A stretch of DNA of 64,000 nt from Bacillota bacterium (GTDB lineage Bacteria; Bacillota; Clostridia; Lachnospirales; Lachnospiraceae): assembly GCA_023410575.1 (NCBI GenBank), contig JAEYPP010000015.1:1-64000 (forward strand), given 5' to 3'. The translations under genes and the position numbers were made by a program. The notes beneath the pieces were generated by a model. It was given only the letters and a program-made list of their open reading frames with translations, was not told the DNA's origin and ran no database searches. Position 1 is the first letter of the stretch; every line of letters starts with the position of its first letter. This document shows, one piece after another, positions 34,234 to 43,040 of this stretch.

Positions 34234-36600
34234 TTAGTAATGAATTACTGTTCTTTCTCCCTTTTTCACTGCTATATGAGTCACATTGTCTTTCATATTC
34301 ACTGTACCACTTGTAATAATCTCCTTACCGATTTCATTGATTAACTCAATCTGATAAGGCAATGATGTCTTAACCTCTACAGTAATACAACCATTTTCTT
34401 TGATTGCAGTTGCTTTTAATACGAGTTGAGACTTATCATCATATACAGCTGTGCTTGTTGCAACTCCATCTATTAACGCATAAACTTTTAATGTAACTCC
34501 ATCTGCATAATTGTATACCACTTGAGAAGCATCTGATTTTACAGCTATAATCGTATTTTCCCGTATTAACATAGGAAGACTAAAATAATCATACGCTTCT
34601 TCGTACCAATGTTCTCCACATTTTTCTTCATTAGTTAAATACTGAGTCCAGCGTCCCTTAGGCAGATAAAATCTTCCTATTCCCTCATCATTTAAGATCG
34701 GAGCGACTAAGACGGAATCTCCTAACATGTACTGTTTATCAAGATATGCACAAGTTGGATCACTCATAAACTCTAAAATCATTGAGCGCATCATAGGAAT
34801 TCCGCTGTTTGAAGTTTCGATCGCACTTAGATATAAATATGGCATCAAAGAGGATTTTAATTTTGTAAAAAAGCTAACGACCTGAACCGCCTCTTCATCA
34901 TAAAACCACGGAACACGATAGGAGGTACTGCCATGTAATCTAGAATGAGTGGAAAGTAAGCCAAATGCTACCCAACGTTTGTAAACATCTGCAGTTGAAG
35001 TACTTTCAAAACCTCCAATATCATGACTCCAAAAGCCAAAACCAGACATCATTAACGATAATCCACCACGCATGCTTTCTTCCATCGATTCATAATCCGA
35101 CCAGCAGTCTCCACCCCAGTGAACAGGAAACTTCTGACCACCTACGGTAGCAGAACGTGCAAATAAGATTGCTTCTCCTTTTCCTCTTTTACGTTCTAAT
35201 AAATCATAGACCGTCTTGTTATATAAATATGTATATAAATTATGCATCTTCTTTGGATTAGCTCCATTATAATAAACGACATCAGTAGGTATTCTTTCTC
35301 CAAAATCCGTCTTAAAGCAGTCAACTCCTAGCTCCAACAGATACTCTAATTTACTTGTATACCATTGACAAGCTTCTGGATTCGTAAAATCGACAATAGC
35401 CATACCAGATTGCCACATATCCCACTGATACACGTTGCCGTTATCTCTCTTAAGAAAATAACCGTTTCTCTTACCTTCTTCAAAGAGTATCGACTCTTGA
35501 CCTATATAGCTATTAATCCAAACACAAATCTTCAGTCCCTTTTCTTTCAAACGTCTTAGCATACCAGCTGGGTCAGGAAAGACTCTTGAATCCCATGTAA
35601 AATCACACCAGGAGAATTCTTTCATCCAAAAACAGTCAAAATGGAATACTTGTAATGGTATATCACGTGCAAACATTCCATCTACAAACTCGGTCACTGT
35701 TTCTTCGTCATAATCCGTCGTAAACGAAGTAGATAGCCATAAACCAAAAGTCCAAGGTGCTGGTAGCGAAGGTTTACCTGTCAAATCTGTATATTTCATC
35801 AAAACTTCTTTCATTGAAGGACCATTAATAAAAAAGTAATCGATGCTTTCACCTTCGACAGTAAATCCAACCTTTGTAACCATTTCTGAAGCAACTTCGA
35901 GCATGACTTTTTCTGGTTGATTGATAAAGACGCCATAACCTTTATTCGTAATATAGAATGGAATATTCTTATAAGATTGATCGGTAGACGTACCTCCATC
36001 CTCATTCCATATATCAATACTTTGCCCATTTTTTATAAATGGAGTGAATCTTTCTCCCAAACCATAAACATACTCTCCCACTCCAAGGGATAGTTGCTGT
36101 CTAAAGTAAGTGCCCTCTTCGTTATGAGTATATGCAAGACCTTTCCATGATGTCTTCATACATGCTAAATCTTTCAAACCACTTTTTGACAACAATACTC
36201 TATTCGAAGTTTCATCGTATGCCTTTTCTAAACGATAATATGCCATTCCCCAGTTTTGTTTTGTTATTACTAACATTAAAGTTCCTGACAATATGCGCAC
36301 TTCATTAGCGTCTTCTCTTGCCTTTAAGTACGATCGATTACCTGCATTTAATTCAAATTTAGTTGTATCTTCCTTCACTCCTGCATAATGATAAGCTCTT
36401 ACACGAATGATATTCTCCATACAAGAAGTTATCTCAAGAGTAATGTTAACTCCACCAAGAGTATTACATCGATGGTTGATTTGATTACAAGGGGCACAAA
36501 TCTTAACCAGACTCTCTGTAATAGTAGTAAAATACACTTGAGCCGGTGAAAAGCATTCCACCCCTTCTTTTTGCAGCCAGCATCCATTACTGAACTTCAT
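34234..36600 (-). CDS. GH31 alpha-xylosidase (YicI-like)
   Basis: A 788-residue glycoside hydrolase family 31 enzyme. The beta-sandwich N-domain is followed by a TIM barrel with the nucleophile in CFKTDFGERIP near residue 430, the motif of YicI alpha-xylosidase, and GLWLSTSFTTDYDEE and HFDCFWMKEFSWCDF upstream of it. RSATVGGQKFPVHWGGDC follows. It likely removes alpha-1,6-xylose from xyloglucan oligosaccharides. No signal peptide is seen, so it is cytoplasmic. The ATG at 36600 follows AGGAGG; the frame's earlier ATG lacks a ribosome site. No transporter is adjacent. Confidence 0.9.
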   Translation of the reverse strand: MKFSNGCWLQKEGVECFSPAQVYFTTITESLVKICAPCNQINHRCNTLGGVNITLEITSCMENIIRVRAYHYAGVKEDTTKFELNAGNRSYLKAREDANEVRILSGTLMLVITKQNWGMAYYRLEKAYDETSNRVLLSKSGLKDLACMKTSWKGLAYTHNEEGTYFRQQLSLGVGEYVYGLGERFTPFIKNGQSIDIWNEDGGTSTDQSYKNIPFYITNKGYGVFINQPEKVMLEVASEMVTKVGFTVEGESIDYFFINGPSMKEVLMKYTDLTGKPSLPAPWTFGLWLSTSFTTDYDEETVTEFVDGMFARDIPLQVFHFDCFWMKEFSWCDFTWDSRVFPDPAGMLRRLKEKGLKICVWINSYIGQESILFEEGKRNGYFLKRDNGNVYQWDMWQSGMAIVDFTNPEACQWYTSKLEYLLELGVDCFKTDFGERIPTDVVYYNGANPKKMHNLYTYLYNKTVYDLLERKRGKGEAILFARSATVGGQKFPVHWGGDCWSDYESMEESMRGGLSLMMSGFGFWSHDIGGFESTSTADVYKRWVAFGLLSTHSRLHGSTSYRVPWFYDEEAVQVVSFFTKLKSSLMPYLYLSAIETSNSGIPMMRSMILEFMSDPTCAYLDKQYMLGDSVLVAPILNDEGIGRFYLPKGRWTQYLTNEEKCGEHWYEEAYDYFSLPMLIRENTIIAVKSDASQVVYNYADGVTLKVYALIDGVATSTAVYDDKSQLVLKATAIKENGCITVEVKTSLPYQIELINEIGKEIITSGTVNMKDNVTHIAVKKGERTVIHY

Positions 36601-36866
36601 TCTACAATTCCTCCTATAAAAACCGACTGTGATTGCCGGCATAAATTTTAATCACCTATCATCAATGTCCATTACCCTTCATGATATAATTAATTAAATC
36701 TATTCTAACATAAAGTCATAGTATTATTCAACTACGAAACAGGTAGGGAATACAGAGCAAAAGTCTGCTTCGCTCACTCTCATGATTAACACATTACAAG
36801 TACAACTTTTGTTTAGCGACGTAGCGCAGCGTAGTGCGCATATTGCCTCTTAAGGGAAAACTAAAA

Positions 36867-36899
36867 GGACTGAACCCTATACAATATAGGATTCAATCC
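36867..36899 (-). terminator. Terminator of the zinc-ribbon gene
   Basis: ggactgaaccctata and tataggattcaatcc form a 15-bp stem (two G-U pairs) with a three-base loop, followed on the minus strand by ttttagtttt. The remaining 36601-36860 stretch has repeated ttacaagtac and gtagcgcagcg fragments that may be a decayed hairpin element. Confidence 0.75.
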
Positions 36900-36982
36900 T
36901 CGTAAGTTGCTTGATTCAATTTTTGTCTAACTTTTTAGGGGCAGAACACTAGGTGGTCGCCTCATAATATCATATGTACTTA

Positions 36983-37543
36983 TTAATCAAAGAAATCAGA
37001 GTAATCATCGTAAATATCATCATAAATATCATCAATTTCATTGGTTACTTTACAAGCACCACCAACGCATCCGTAACAGCCGTAACCTTCCATCGCTGAA
37101 CAACCAATTGTGAAGATACTTGAAAATACGATTGCTAAAATACCAATAACAAATGCACCTTGTCCTATCGTATTGTTTGACTTTTTCTTAACATCAATCC
37201 CCATAATTACACCGATAATACCTGCAGCTAAACTTGGGAGTGATAAGAAAATACCAAACATCATGGAACCAATAATACCAAGAACTAAGCCAACGATTGA
37301 TAAAGCCATAGCAAGACTATTTTTGCTCTTTACCTGTGGATTCATATTAGAATTATTGTTCTGATTAAAATTTCCTTGTCCATATCCTTGTTGAGGTTGT
37401 TGACCAAAGTTCTGCTGCGGTGCCTGCTGATATTGTTGTTGCTGTGGTTGCTGTTGTTGTATTGTTACTTTAGTTCCACAATTCGCACAGAAATCAGAAT
37501 TATCAGCAAGTTTTTGACCACAATTCGCACAAAATCTGTCCAT
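36983..37543 (-). CDS. Zinc-ribbon protein with Gln-rich linker and DUF4190 membrane domain
   Basis: A 186-residue protein. Residues 3-26 are a double CxxC zinc ribbon (CANCGQKL, CANCGTK), followed by a Gln/Asn-rich linker (about 30-70), two to three membrane segments of the DUF4190 type (about 75-145), and an Asp/Tyr-rich tail (DDIYDDIYDDYSD). The function is unknown; such proteins are common in Clostridia as envelope or stress proteins. The ATG at 37543 follows AAAGGAG. Confidence 0.8.
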   Translation of the reverse strand: MDRFCANCGQKLADNSDFCANCGTKVTIQQQQPQQQQYQQAPQQNFGQQPQQGYGQGNFNQNNNSNMNPQVKSKNSLAMALSIVGLVLGIIGSMMFGIFLSLPSLAAGIIGVIMGIDVKKKSNNTIGQGAFVIGILAIVFSSIFTIGCSAMEGYGCYGCVGGACKVTNEIDDIYDDIYDDYSDFFD

Positions 37544-37802
37544 ATAATCTCCTTTCAGTTTATCATTCACATTCCAAATAAGTGAATTTTTTATTTTCAA
37601 TTTATTTTACCATAAGAACCCAAAAAATTAAAGCAAATTTTAATAAAATTCTATTTTTTTTAATTATTTTTTAATTATCGACTAATTTTTCAAATATTTT
37701 TTCACACACTTTTTTTACCCAATTCATTCATTTTCTGTATAAAAAGCGATAGATAATCAAAAAATACATTTGTTTTCTAAATTATGTAGCTGAGGTAAAA
37801 TT

Positions 37803-39224
37803 ATGGAGTTGTCGAACGAACTTTCAAACAATATAGAAAAACTACATGAGATATTTCCAATTGATAAAAGTTATGATTTAATTACAAGAACCTTGTATTT
37901 ACGTGATGCAAAGGCATATTGGATTGGTATTAATGGTTTATGTGATAATAACATCTTACAGCATATCTTCTCTGACCTACAAAATCCAATGTTTACACAA
38001 GATGCGAAAATTGAAGATTTATCGAAATTCGTGGCTTCAAAAATTGGTTATGTTCAAGCCGAATTGTGTGAAGACTGGGATAAGCTAGTCAAAAACATTC
38101 TAAGTGGTCCCTCTGTTCTTTTTGTTGATGGGTTTTCTCAAGCTGTTATATTAGATACTAGAAAATATCCAATTCGAGGGATTGACGAACCAGATACAGA
38201 GAAAGTTAGCCGTGGTGCAAAAGATGGATTTGTAGAAACAATCGTTTACAATACAGCATTAATTCGTCGACGAATTCGTAATCCGAAACTTAGTTTTGAG
38301 ATGTTAACCGTTGGAACCGAATCAAAAACGGATGTTGCAATTGCATATATTGACGGTAGTATCGATACGAAACTTCTTGAAAACATCAAGATGAAAATAA
38401 ATAACATAACTGTTCCAGCCTTAACTATGGGACCACAAAGCCTTCAAGAATTAATCATAAAAAAGCGTTGGTGGAATCCGTTACCACAGACTCGCTATAC
38501 CCAACGCCCCGATGTTGCATGTAGTTATCTTTTGGAAGGATATATCACAGTAATTGTTGATAATTTCCCATCTGTTATGATTTTTCCTTGTACGCTATTT
38601 CAATTTACGCAAAATCCAGAAGACTATTATCAAAATCCTTCTGTAGGTGATTACTTACGCATTTTGCGATTTATATGTATTCTTGCGAGTCTTTTCATCA
38701 TGCCAGTTTTTTTATTGCTTGGAATATATGCAAAGCAACTACCTGCATCCTTGCAAGTAATAACAACTGAAACGGTTACACCGCTCAGACTTTTTATTTA
38801 TGTGATCATTATTGAAGTATTTCTTGATATTTTCAAGTACTCTTCTGCTATTTCATCAGATGCATTATCTGGTTCCATCGGCTTAGTAGGCGGGTTAATC
38901 ATTGGTGATATTGCAATTCAACTAAAGTGGGCTACCACCGAAGTCCTGTTTTATGGTGCCACTACGATGCTTGCAATGCTTAGCATATCCTCGCAAGAAT
39001 TTGCACAAGCATTACGGCTCTATCGATTTTTATTAGTTATTATGACTGGATTATTTCATCTTCCAGGATTTATCATCGGTTGTATCCTTGTCATTATCTC
39101 CATCGCAACTACACCTTCCATATCGGGTAAAAACTATTTATGGCCATTATACCCATTCCATTGGAAAGCACTAAAAACCTTACTATTTCGCTATCCAACA
39201 GCAAAATATCAAGCCAAGCGCTAA
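37803..39224 (+). CDS. GerA-type spore germinant receptor A subunit, orphan
   Basis: A 473-residue protein of the GerA/SpoVAF family. The N-terminal soluble domain includes FVDGFSQAVILDTRKYP and the conserved RGIDEPDTEKVSRGAKDGFVET; four to five membrane segments follow from about residue 285. Receptors normally need B and C subunits encoded next to A, but the next gene is a convergent MATE pump and none is present. It may act with subunits encoded elsewhere or as a SpoVAF-like accessory. The start at 37803 follows GAGGTAAAATT. Confidence 0.9.
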   Translation: MELSNELSNNIEKLHEIFPIDKSYDLITRTLYLRDAKAYWIGINGLCDNNILQHIFSDLQNPMFTQDAKIEDLSKFVASKIGYVQAELCEDWDKLVKNILSGPSVLFVDGFSQAVILDTRKYPIRGIDEPDTEKVSRGAKDGFVETIVYNTALIRRRIRNPKLSFEMLTVGTESKTDVAIAYIDGSIDTKLLENIKMKINNITVPALTMGPQSLQELIIKKRWWNPLPQTRYTQRPDVACSYLLEGYITVIVDNFPSVMIFPCTLFQFTQNPEDYYQNPSVGDYLRILRFICILASLFIMPVFLLLGIYAKQLPASLQVITTETVTPLRLFIYVIIIEVFLDIFKYSSAISSDALSGSIGLVGGLIIGDIAIQLKWATTEVLFYGATTMLAMLSISSQEFAQALRLYRFLLVIMTGLFHLPGFIIGCILVIISIATTPSISGKNYLWPLYPFHWKALKTLLFRYPTAKYQAKR

Positions 39225-39234
39225 CAAAGCAACA

Positions 39235-40614
39235 TTACCCTTTCACCATATTGTTAAGCCAAACACCCTTCTTAACTAAGACTAGTCCAATCACACTCTT
39301 AATCACCTCTGTCATTTTACTAATTAAGTAAATTGGCACAATAGTTAATGACGTAAAGTTAACTAGACCATATGCAATTGGTACACAACATGACCATACA
39401 AATACAGAATCAAATAAAAAAGTAACTAGTGTCTTGCCTCCTGAACGTAATGTAAAATAGGAGGCATTCGTAATCGCATGAAATGGCATAACAAGCGACA
39501 TTACTAATATAAATTCTCTTGCATAATTTTTCACCAAATCATCAGTATTATAGATTTGCGGAAATAAAGGAGAAGTTAATGCTAAGATTGCACCAAGACC
39601 AACACAACATAAACAGGAAAAGGCAATTAATTTCCCTGCTGTATCCTTAGCTTCCTTCATTTTATTCGCCCCTAATAACTGCCCAACAATAATGGCTACC
39701 GAACTACCTAAAGCAATAAATACAATATTAAAAACATTGGTTATTGTATTTGAAATGTTCAATCCAGCAACTACTTCAAGCCCGCGTTGGGAATAGCTTT
39801 GAGTCATAGCTGCCATTCCCGCTGCCCACATCACTTCGTTAATTAATAAAGGGCAACCTTTTACTAGAATTTGTTTTACTAAGTATTTCGGTATGTATAA
39901 GCTTTGATAAGCTTTTTCAATAAAGTGGTTCCTTTCCTTATGAGTATGTGTCCAATAAACGATAATAAAAGTTTCTACAAATCGAGAGATTACAGTAGCT
40001 ATCGCTGCTCCTACAACTCCGAGTTTTGGTACTCCACATAAACCAAAAATTAAGAAAGAATTCAATATAAAGTTAACAACAACTGCAGCTATTCCTGCAA
40101 CCATTGGTATTTTTGTTTCTCCTGTTTCGCGGAGAGTACTACTATAACATTGTGATATAATAAATGGTATTAAACCAAAAATCATAATAAAAAGGTATTC
40201 TTTGGCATAAGCTAAGGTCACTTTAATATCCCCACCATTACTACTTTCATGTAAAAAAAGCGAGATGAGCTGTTCACCATATAACAGAAAAAGCAGTGTA
40301 CCTACGGCTCCTATGATAGCACCAATAATTAGCTTAAATCGAAAGGTAAATCGTACGCCTTCATGATCTCCATTACCAAAAAATTGCGCTGAGAAGATAC
40401 CAGGACCTGAAATAGCTCCAAAAATCGCTAAATTAAATACAAACATTAATTCATTGACAATGGATACACCTGACATCTCTTCTTGACCAACTTGACCAAT
40501 CATAATATTATCAAGCATTCCAACAAAATTCGTTATACCGTTTTGAATCATGATTGGAACTGCAATGATTAGAGCCATACGATAGAATTGCTTATTTCCG
40601 ATTAATTTCTTCAT
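39235..40614 (-). CDS. MATE family efflux transporter
   Basis: A 459-residue membrane protein with 12 predicted helices, starting MKKLIGNKQFYRMALIIAVPIMIQN. It fits the NorM/DinF-type MatE family that exports cations, drugs or metabolites using Na+ or H+. GGGAGG precedes the start. It is convergent with the gerA-like gene, with only 10 bp between. No local regulator indicates its substrate. Confidence 0.9.
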   Translation of the reverse strand: MKKLIGNKQFYRMALIIAVPIMIQNGITNFVGMLDNIMIGQVGQEEMSGVSIVNELMFVFNLAIFGAISGPGIFSAQFFGNGDHEGVRFTFRFKLIIGAIIGAVGTLLFLLYGEQLISLFLHESSNGGDIKVTLAYAKEYLFIMIFGLIPFIISQCYSSTLRETGETKIPMVAGIAAVVVNFILNSFLIFGLCGVPKLGVVGAAIATVISRFVETFIIVYWTHTHKERNHFIEKAYQSLYIPKYLVKQILVKGCPLLINEVMWAAGMAAMTQSYSQRGLEVVAGLNISNTITNVFNIVFIALGSSVAIIVGQLLGANKMKEAKDTAGKLIAFSCLCCVGLGAILALTSPLFPQIYNTDDLVKNYAREFILVMSLVMPFHAITNASYFTLRSGGKTLVTFLFDSVFVWSCCVPIAYGLVNFTSLTIVPIYLISKMTEVIKSVIGLVLVKKGVWLNNMVKG

Positions 40615-40720
40615 TTCCTTCCTCCCGATAGTGTAATAGATTGATTATAACTCTTTGTTTTTCAAATTTCCAGTATGATTTTAAATTCACCTTGGAGAGA
40701 GTATGGGATTACAACATCAT

Positions 40721-40759
40721 GCATCCGTAACACTCTCTCGCTTGAATGAAGTTCGTTAC
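40721..40759 (-). repeat. Short copy of the dispersed composite element
   Basis: The reverse complement matches gttacgaacttcattcaagc followed by gagag-gtgtt-cggatg from the 3 kb island, upstream of the MATE gene's neighbour. Confidence 0.65.
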
Positions 40760-40767
40760 TGGCAACA

Positions 40768-40832
40768 CTAAAAAACTAGGCTTGATTATTCATCAACTTT
40801 TCTTGTTGTGAATGAATCAAGCCTAGTTTTTT
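40768..40832. terminator. Terminator of the amidase/DUF1801 operon
   Basis: aaaaaactaggcttgatt pairs with aatcaagcctagtttttt with T runs at both ends, so it can work in either direction. Confidence 0.85.
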
Positions 40833-41175
40833 AATTACAATCAATCTTTCTTGCCAAAAACTCAATCGTGTTATAAATCACACGCTTGGCGTCTTGTTGA
40901 TTATATTTAATTTGTATGGAACGTTTTCCACATTTGCAATCAGGCAGTGCTTCTTTCATTAATTGAAAACTCTTTTCATCATTGGTATGAACTGTGAAAT
41001 GATGCCTTGCAACAGAAAAAGCAATATAAAGCTCATCTTTTTTATAGGTTGGCATTCGAAACCAAATGACTTCCTTCATCTCTGGATGTTTTTGCTGCAT
41101 ATAATCTGTAAATTCTTGGATCCATTCCTTTTTCTCATTATCAAACTGATTTACATAAGCCTCAATCTCATTCAT
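40831..41175 (-). CDS. DUF1801 (YdhG-like) domain protein
   Basis: A 114-residue protein with the DUF1801 pattern (KEVIWFRMPTYKKDELYIAFSVARHHFTVHT). Related YdhG proteins have been proposed as frataxin-like iron chaperones, but their role is unsettled. It starts 10 bp after the amidase stop codon and ends at a strong terminator, so the two are co-transcribed. Confidence 0.75.
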   Translation of the reverse strand: MNEIEAYVNQFDNEKKEWIQEFTDYMQQKHPEMKEVIWFRMPTYKKDELYIAFSVARHHFTVHTNDEKSFQLMKEALPDCKCGKRSIQIKYNQQDAKRVIYNTIEFLARKIDCN

Positions 41176-41185
41176 TCAACTACCT

Positions 41186-41986
41186 TTACTTTTTTACTAG
41201 ACCATAGTAATTGGCGATTCCGATCGCATCCGCTTTCGCTAATTCTTTGAGCTTTTCTTCACTTTCAATGAACACTTGATCGTTGTCATTATCCATAAAA
41301 CAATGTTCCACTATAATACCAGGAATATCTCTCTTCGCACAATGTCGATTGATAGCATAATAATCTAATGGATTACCATCCTCATCAAACATATCGTTAC
41401 TATTTCTTGTCCGAGTTCCATTATCAACAATTCCAAGGGCAGCTAATTCATCTAAGATGGAATGTCCAAGTTCATCACTTATTTCTGTTACATTCTCTTG
41501 ATGCGAAATAAATACCATGGCGCCTTCTTGTGTGTGATTCTCAGAAGCATTAAAATGTAAACTTACTACTACATCTGCATTCACACTCTTTGCATACTCA
41601 GCTCGCATCTCCAAATCTATTGCAACATCTCCTGATAAAGCACTATCCTTATCTCTTACAAGAAAAACTTCCATACCAGTATAGTTTTCCTCTAAATATG
41701 ATTTTATTTCATTTGCCACTGTCAATGTTAATTTTTTTTCTATGAGCCCATTATAAGATGCTCCAGAGAATCCACCTCCATGTCCTGCATCCAAAGCAAT
41801 AATTACGTTCTCTGCAAAATCCCCCTGTGGTTCTTGAGCATTAGAGTTCTCCGCTACCCCTTCATTCACTTGCTCCGTAGGTGTTGTAATATGTGTAGTT
41901 TGCTCTGCACCCTCTTTTTTACTTGCACATCCAACAAGAGCTAATAACATTACACCAATGCAGCTTACTTTAAATAGCCTCCTCAA
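41186..41986 (-). CDS. N-acetylmuramoyl-L-alanine amidase lipoprotein
   Basis: A 266-residue Amidase_3 (AmiC/CwlD) enzyme. ALDAGHGGG supplies the first zinc His, VVSLHFNASENH the second, and IIVEHCFMDN the catalytic Glu. The N-terminus is a lipoprotein signal (LALVGCASKK). The best start is TTG at 41986: GGAGG lies seven bases upstream and gives MRRLFKVSCIGVML, a typical positively charged signal peptide. The frame extends five codons further upstream through the ribosome site itself. It cleaves peptide stems from cell-wall glycan at the outer membrane face. Confidence 0.88.
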   Translation of the reverse strand: MRRLFKVSCIGVMLLALVGCASKKEGAEQTTHITTPTEQVNEGVAENSNAQEPQGDFAENVIIALDAGHGGGFSGASYNGLIEKKLTLTVANEIKSYLEENYTGMEVFLVRDKDSALSGDVAIDLEMRAEYAKSVNADVVVSLHFNASENHTQEGAMVFISHQENVTEISDELGHSILDELAALGIVDNGTRTRNSNDMFDEDGNPLDYYAINRHCAKRDIPGIIVEHCFMDNDNDQVFIESEEKLKELAKADAIGIANYYGLVKK

Positions 41987-42196
41987 ATCTTCATCCTCCA
42001 AATTCTTTCTAGTAAGTCACTTCCCCCTTGGGATTTAAAGACTTTCTACATTATATCATAGATTTCTCTGGATAAAAGTTTATTTTATGAAATTCTTTCT
42101 TAAGAAATTATGAATGTATAAAAGAACAAAATTATTCATACAGTTCAACAATGTGAATTCCCGTGGAGCTTTTGATTCAGAAAAAGTTATCTACGC

Positions 42197-42253
42197 AGTA
42201 ACAGAGATGGAAGAATAAACTTATAACTATGTTTTTCTTCCATCCCTGTTACT
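42197..42253. terminator. Long hairpin after hsp20
   Basis: agtaacagagatggaagaa (42197-42215) and ttcttccatccctgttact (42235-42253) pair over 19 bp with one G-U. No T run. The rest of the 325-bp gap between the amidase and hsp20 shows nothing else. Confidence 0.6.
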
Positions 42254-42311
42254 AACTAGAGAAACTCAATCTTCTCGTGCTCCTTTTTCTTTTTTTGCTT
42301 CTCTACTTCTA

Positions 42312-42743
42312 TTATTCAATTGGAATGTAGCGATTTTGCTCAATTTTATTCTGAATCTCTTTCTTTGGAAATACTAACTTAAGGACGCCATTCTCAAAAC
42401 TAGCTTGTATATCAGATTCCGCTAAATAATCACCAACATAAAAGCTTCTCTGACATCGACCTTCATAACGTTCTTGACGAAGGAATCTTCCCTTCTCATC
42501 CTTACTATCGTTTGACTCACTCTTATTTGCAGTAATTGTTAAATAATCATTGTTTAATTCGGCATGAATATTTTCCTTTGCATAACCAGGCAACTCAATA
42601 TCCATCTCGTAACTGTTACCTAAATCCTTAACATCTGTGCTCATGTTTGTTGTCATTCTTTGACTAAATTTCATTGGTAAGTTAAACATCTGATCAAAAA
42701 AGTTATCGAAATAATTGTCTTCAAATATACTTGGTAAATACAT
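42312..42743 (-). CDS. Small heat-shock protein Hsp20
   Basis: A 143-residue alpha-crystallin-type holdase. The alpha-crystallin domain runs from about residue 35 (DVKDLGNSYEMDIELPGYAKENI) and contains FENGVLKLVFPK near residue 125. The ATG at 42743 follows AAAGGAGG by seven bases; two earlier in-frame ATGs fit worse. A CIRCE operator overlaps its promoter, so it belongs to the HrcA regulon with dnaK. It prevents aggregation of unfolded proteins until DnaK refolds them. Confidence 0.93.
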   Translation of the reverse strand: MYLPSIFEDNYFDNFFDQMFNLPMKFSQRMTTNMSTDVKDLGNSYEMDIELPGYAKENIHAELNNDYLTITANKSESNDSKDEKGRFLRQERYEGRCQRSFYVGDYLAESDIQASFENGVLKLVFPKKEIQNKIEQNRYIPIE

Positions 42744-42824
42744 AGTCATACCTCCTTTTAATATAAACATTAGAAACTTCACACTATCAGACTTTTTCTT
42801 TTTTGTTCTCCTTGTTCTATTTGT

Positions 42825-42853
42825 AATATAACACTTATTGTTAGCACTGTCAA
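42825..42853 (-). promoter_or_regulatory. Promoter of hsp20, -35 box inside CIRCE
   Basis: On the minus strand TTGACA (42848-42853), a 17-base spacer and TATATT (42825-42830). The -35 box lies within CIRCE, so HrcA would block RNA polymerase directly. Confidence 0.85.
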
Positions 42854-42867
42854 GAGGTGAGTGCTAA
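42841..42867. promoter_or_regulatory. CIRCE operator of hsp20
   Basis: TTAGCACTG, nine bases, GAGTGCTAA: one difference from the perfect CIRCE at hrcA. Confidence 0.93.
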
Positions 42868-43040
42868 TATGTTTGTGAACTTTTTGTGAAATACTGTGCC
42901 ATAGTATTTGTTATATATTTTTTCCTTGTCAAAAAATAAGGAATTATAGAAAAAGTTCATTGTAAGTTAATTAGCTTAGTGCTACAATAGGATACTAAAT
43001 TATGCAAATTCAAATAATTGCTGATATGGGAGGATTGTAC

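Noticed and set aside
36725..36850. A fourth copy of the long hairpin family
   Set aside because: Only scattered fragments (ttacaagtac, gtagcgcagcg) resemble it and the arms do not pair well; I left it as a possible remnant.
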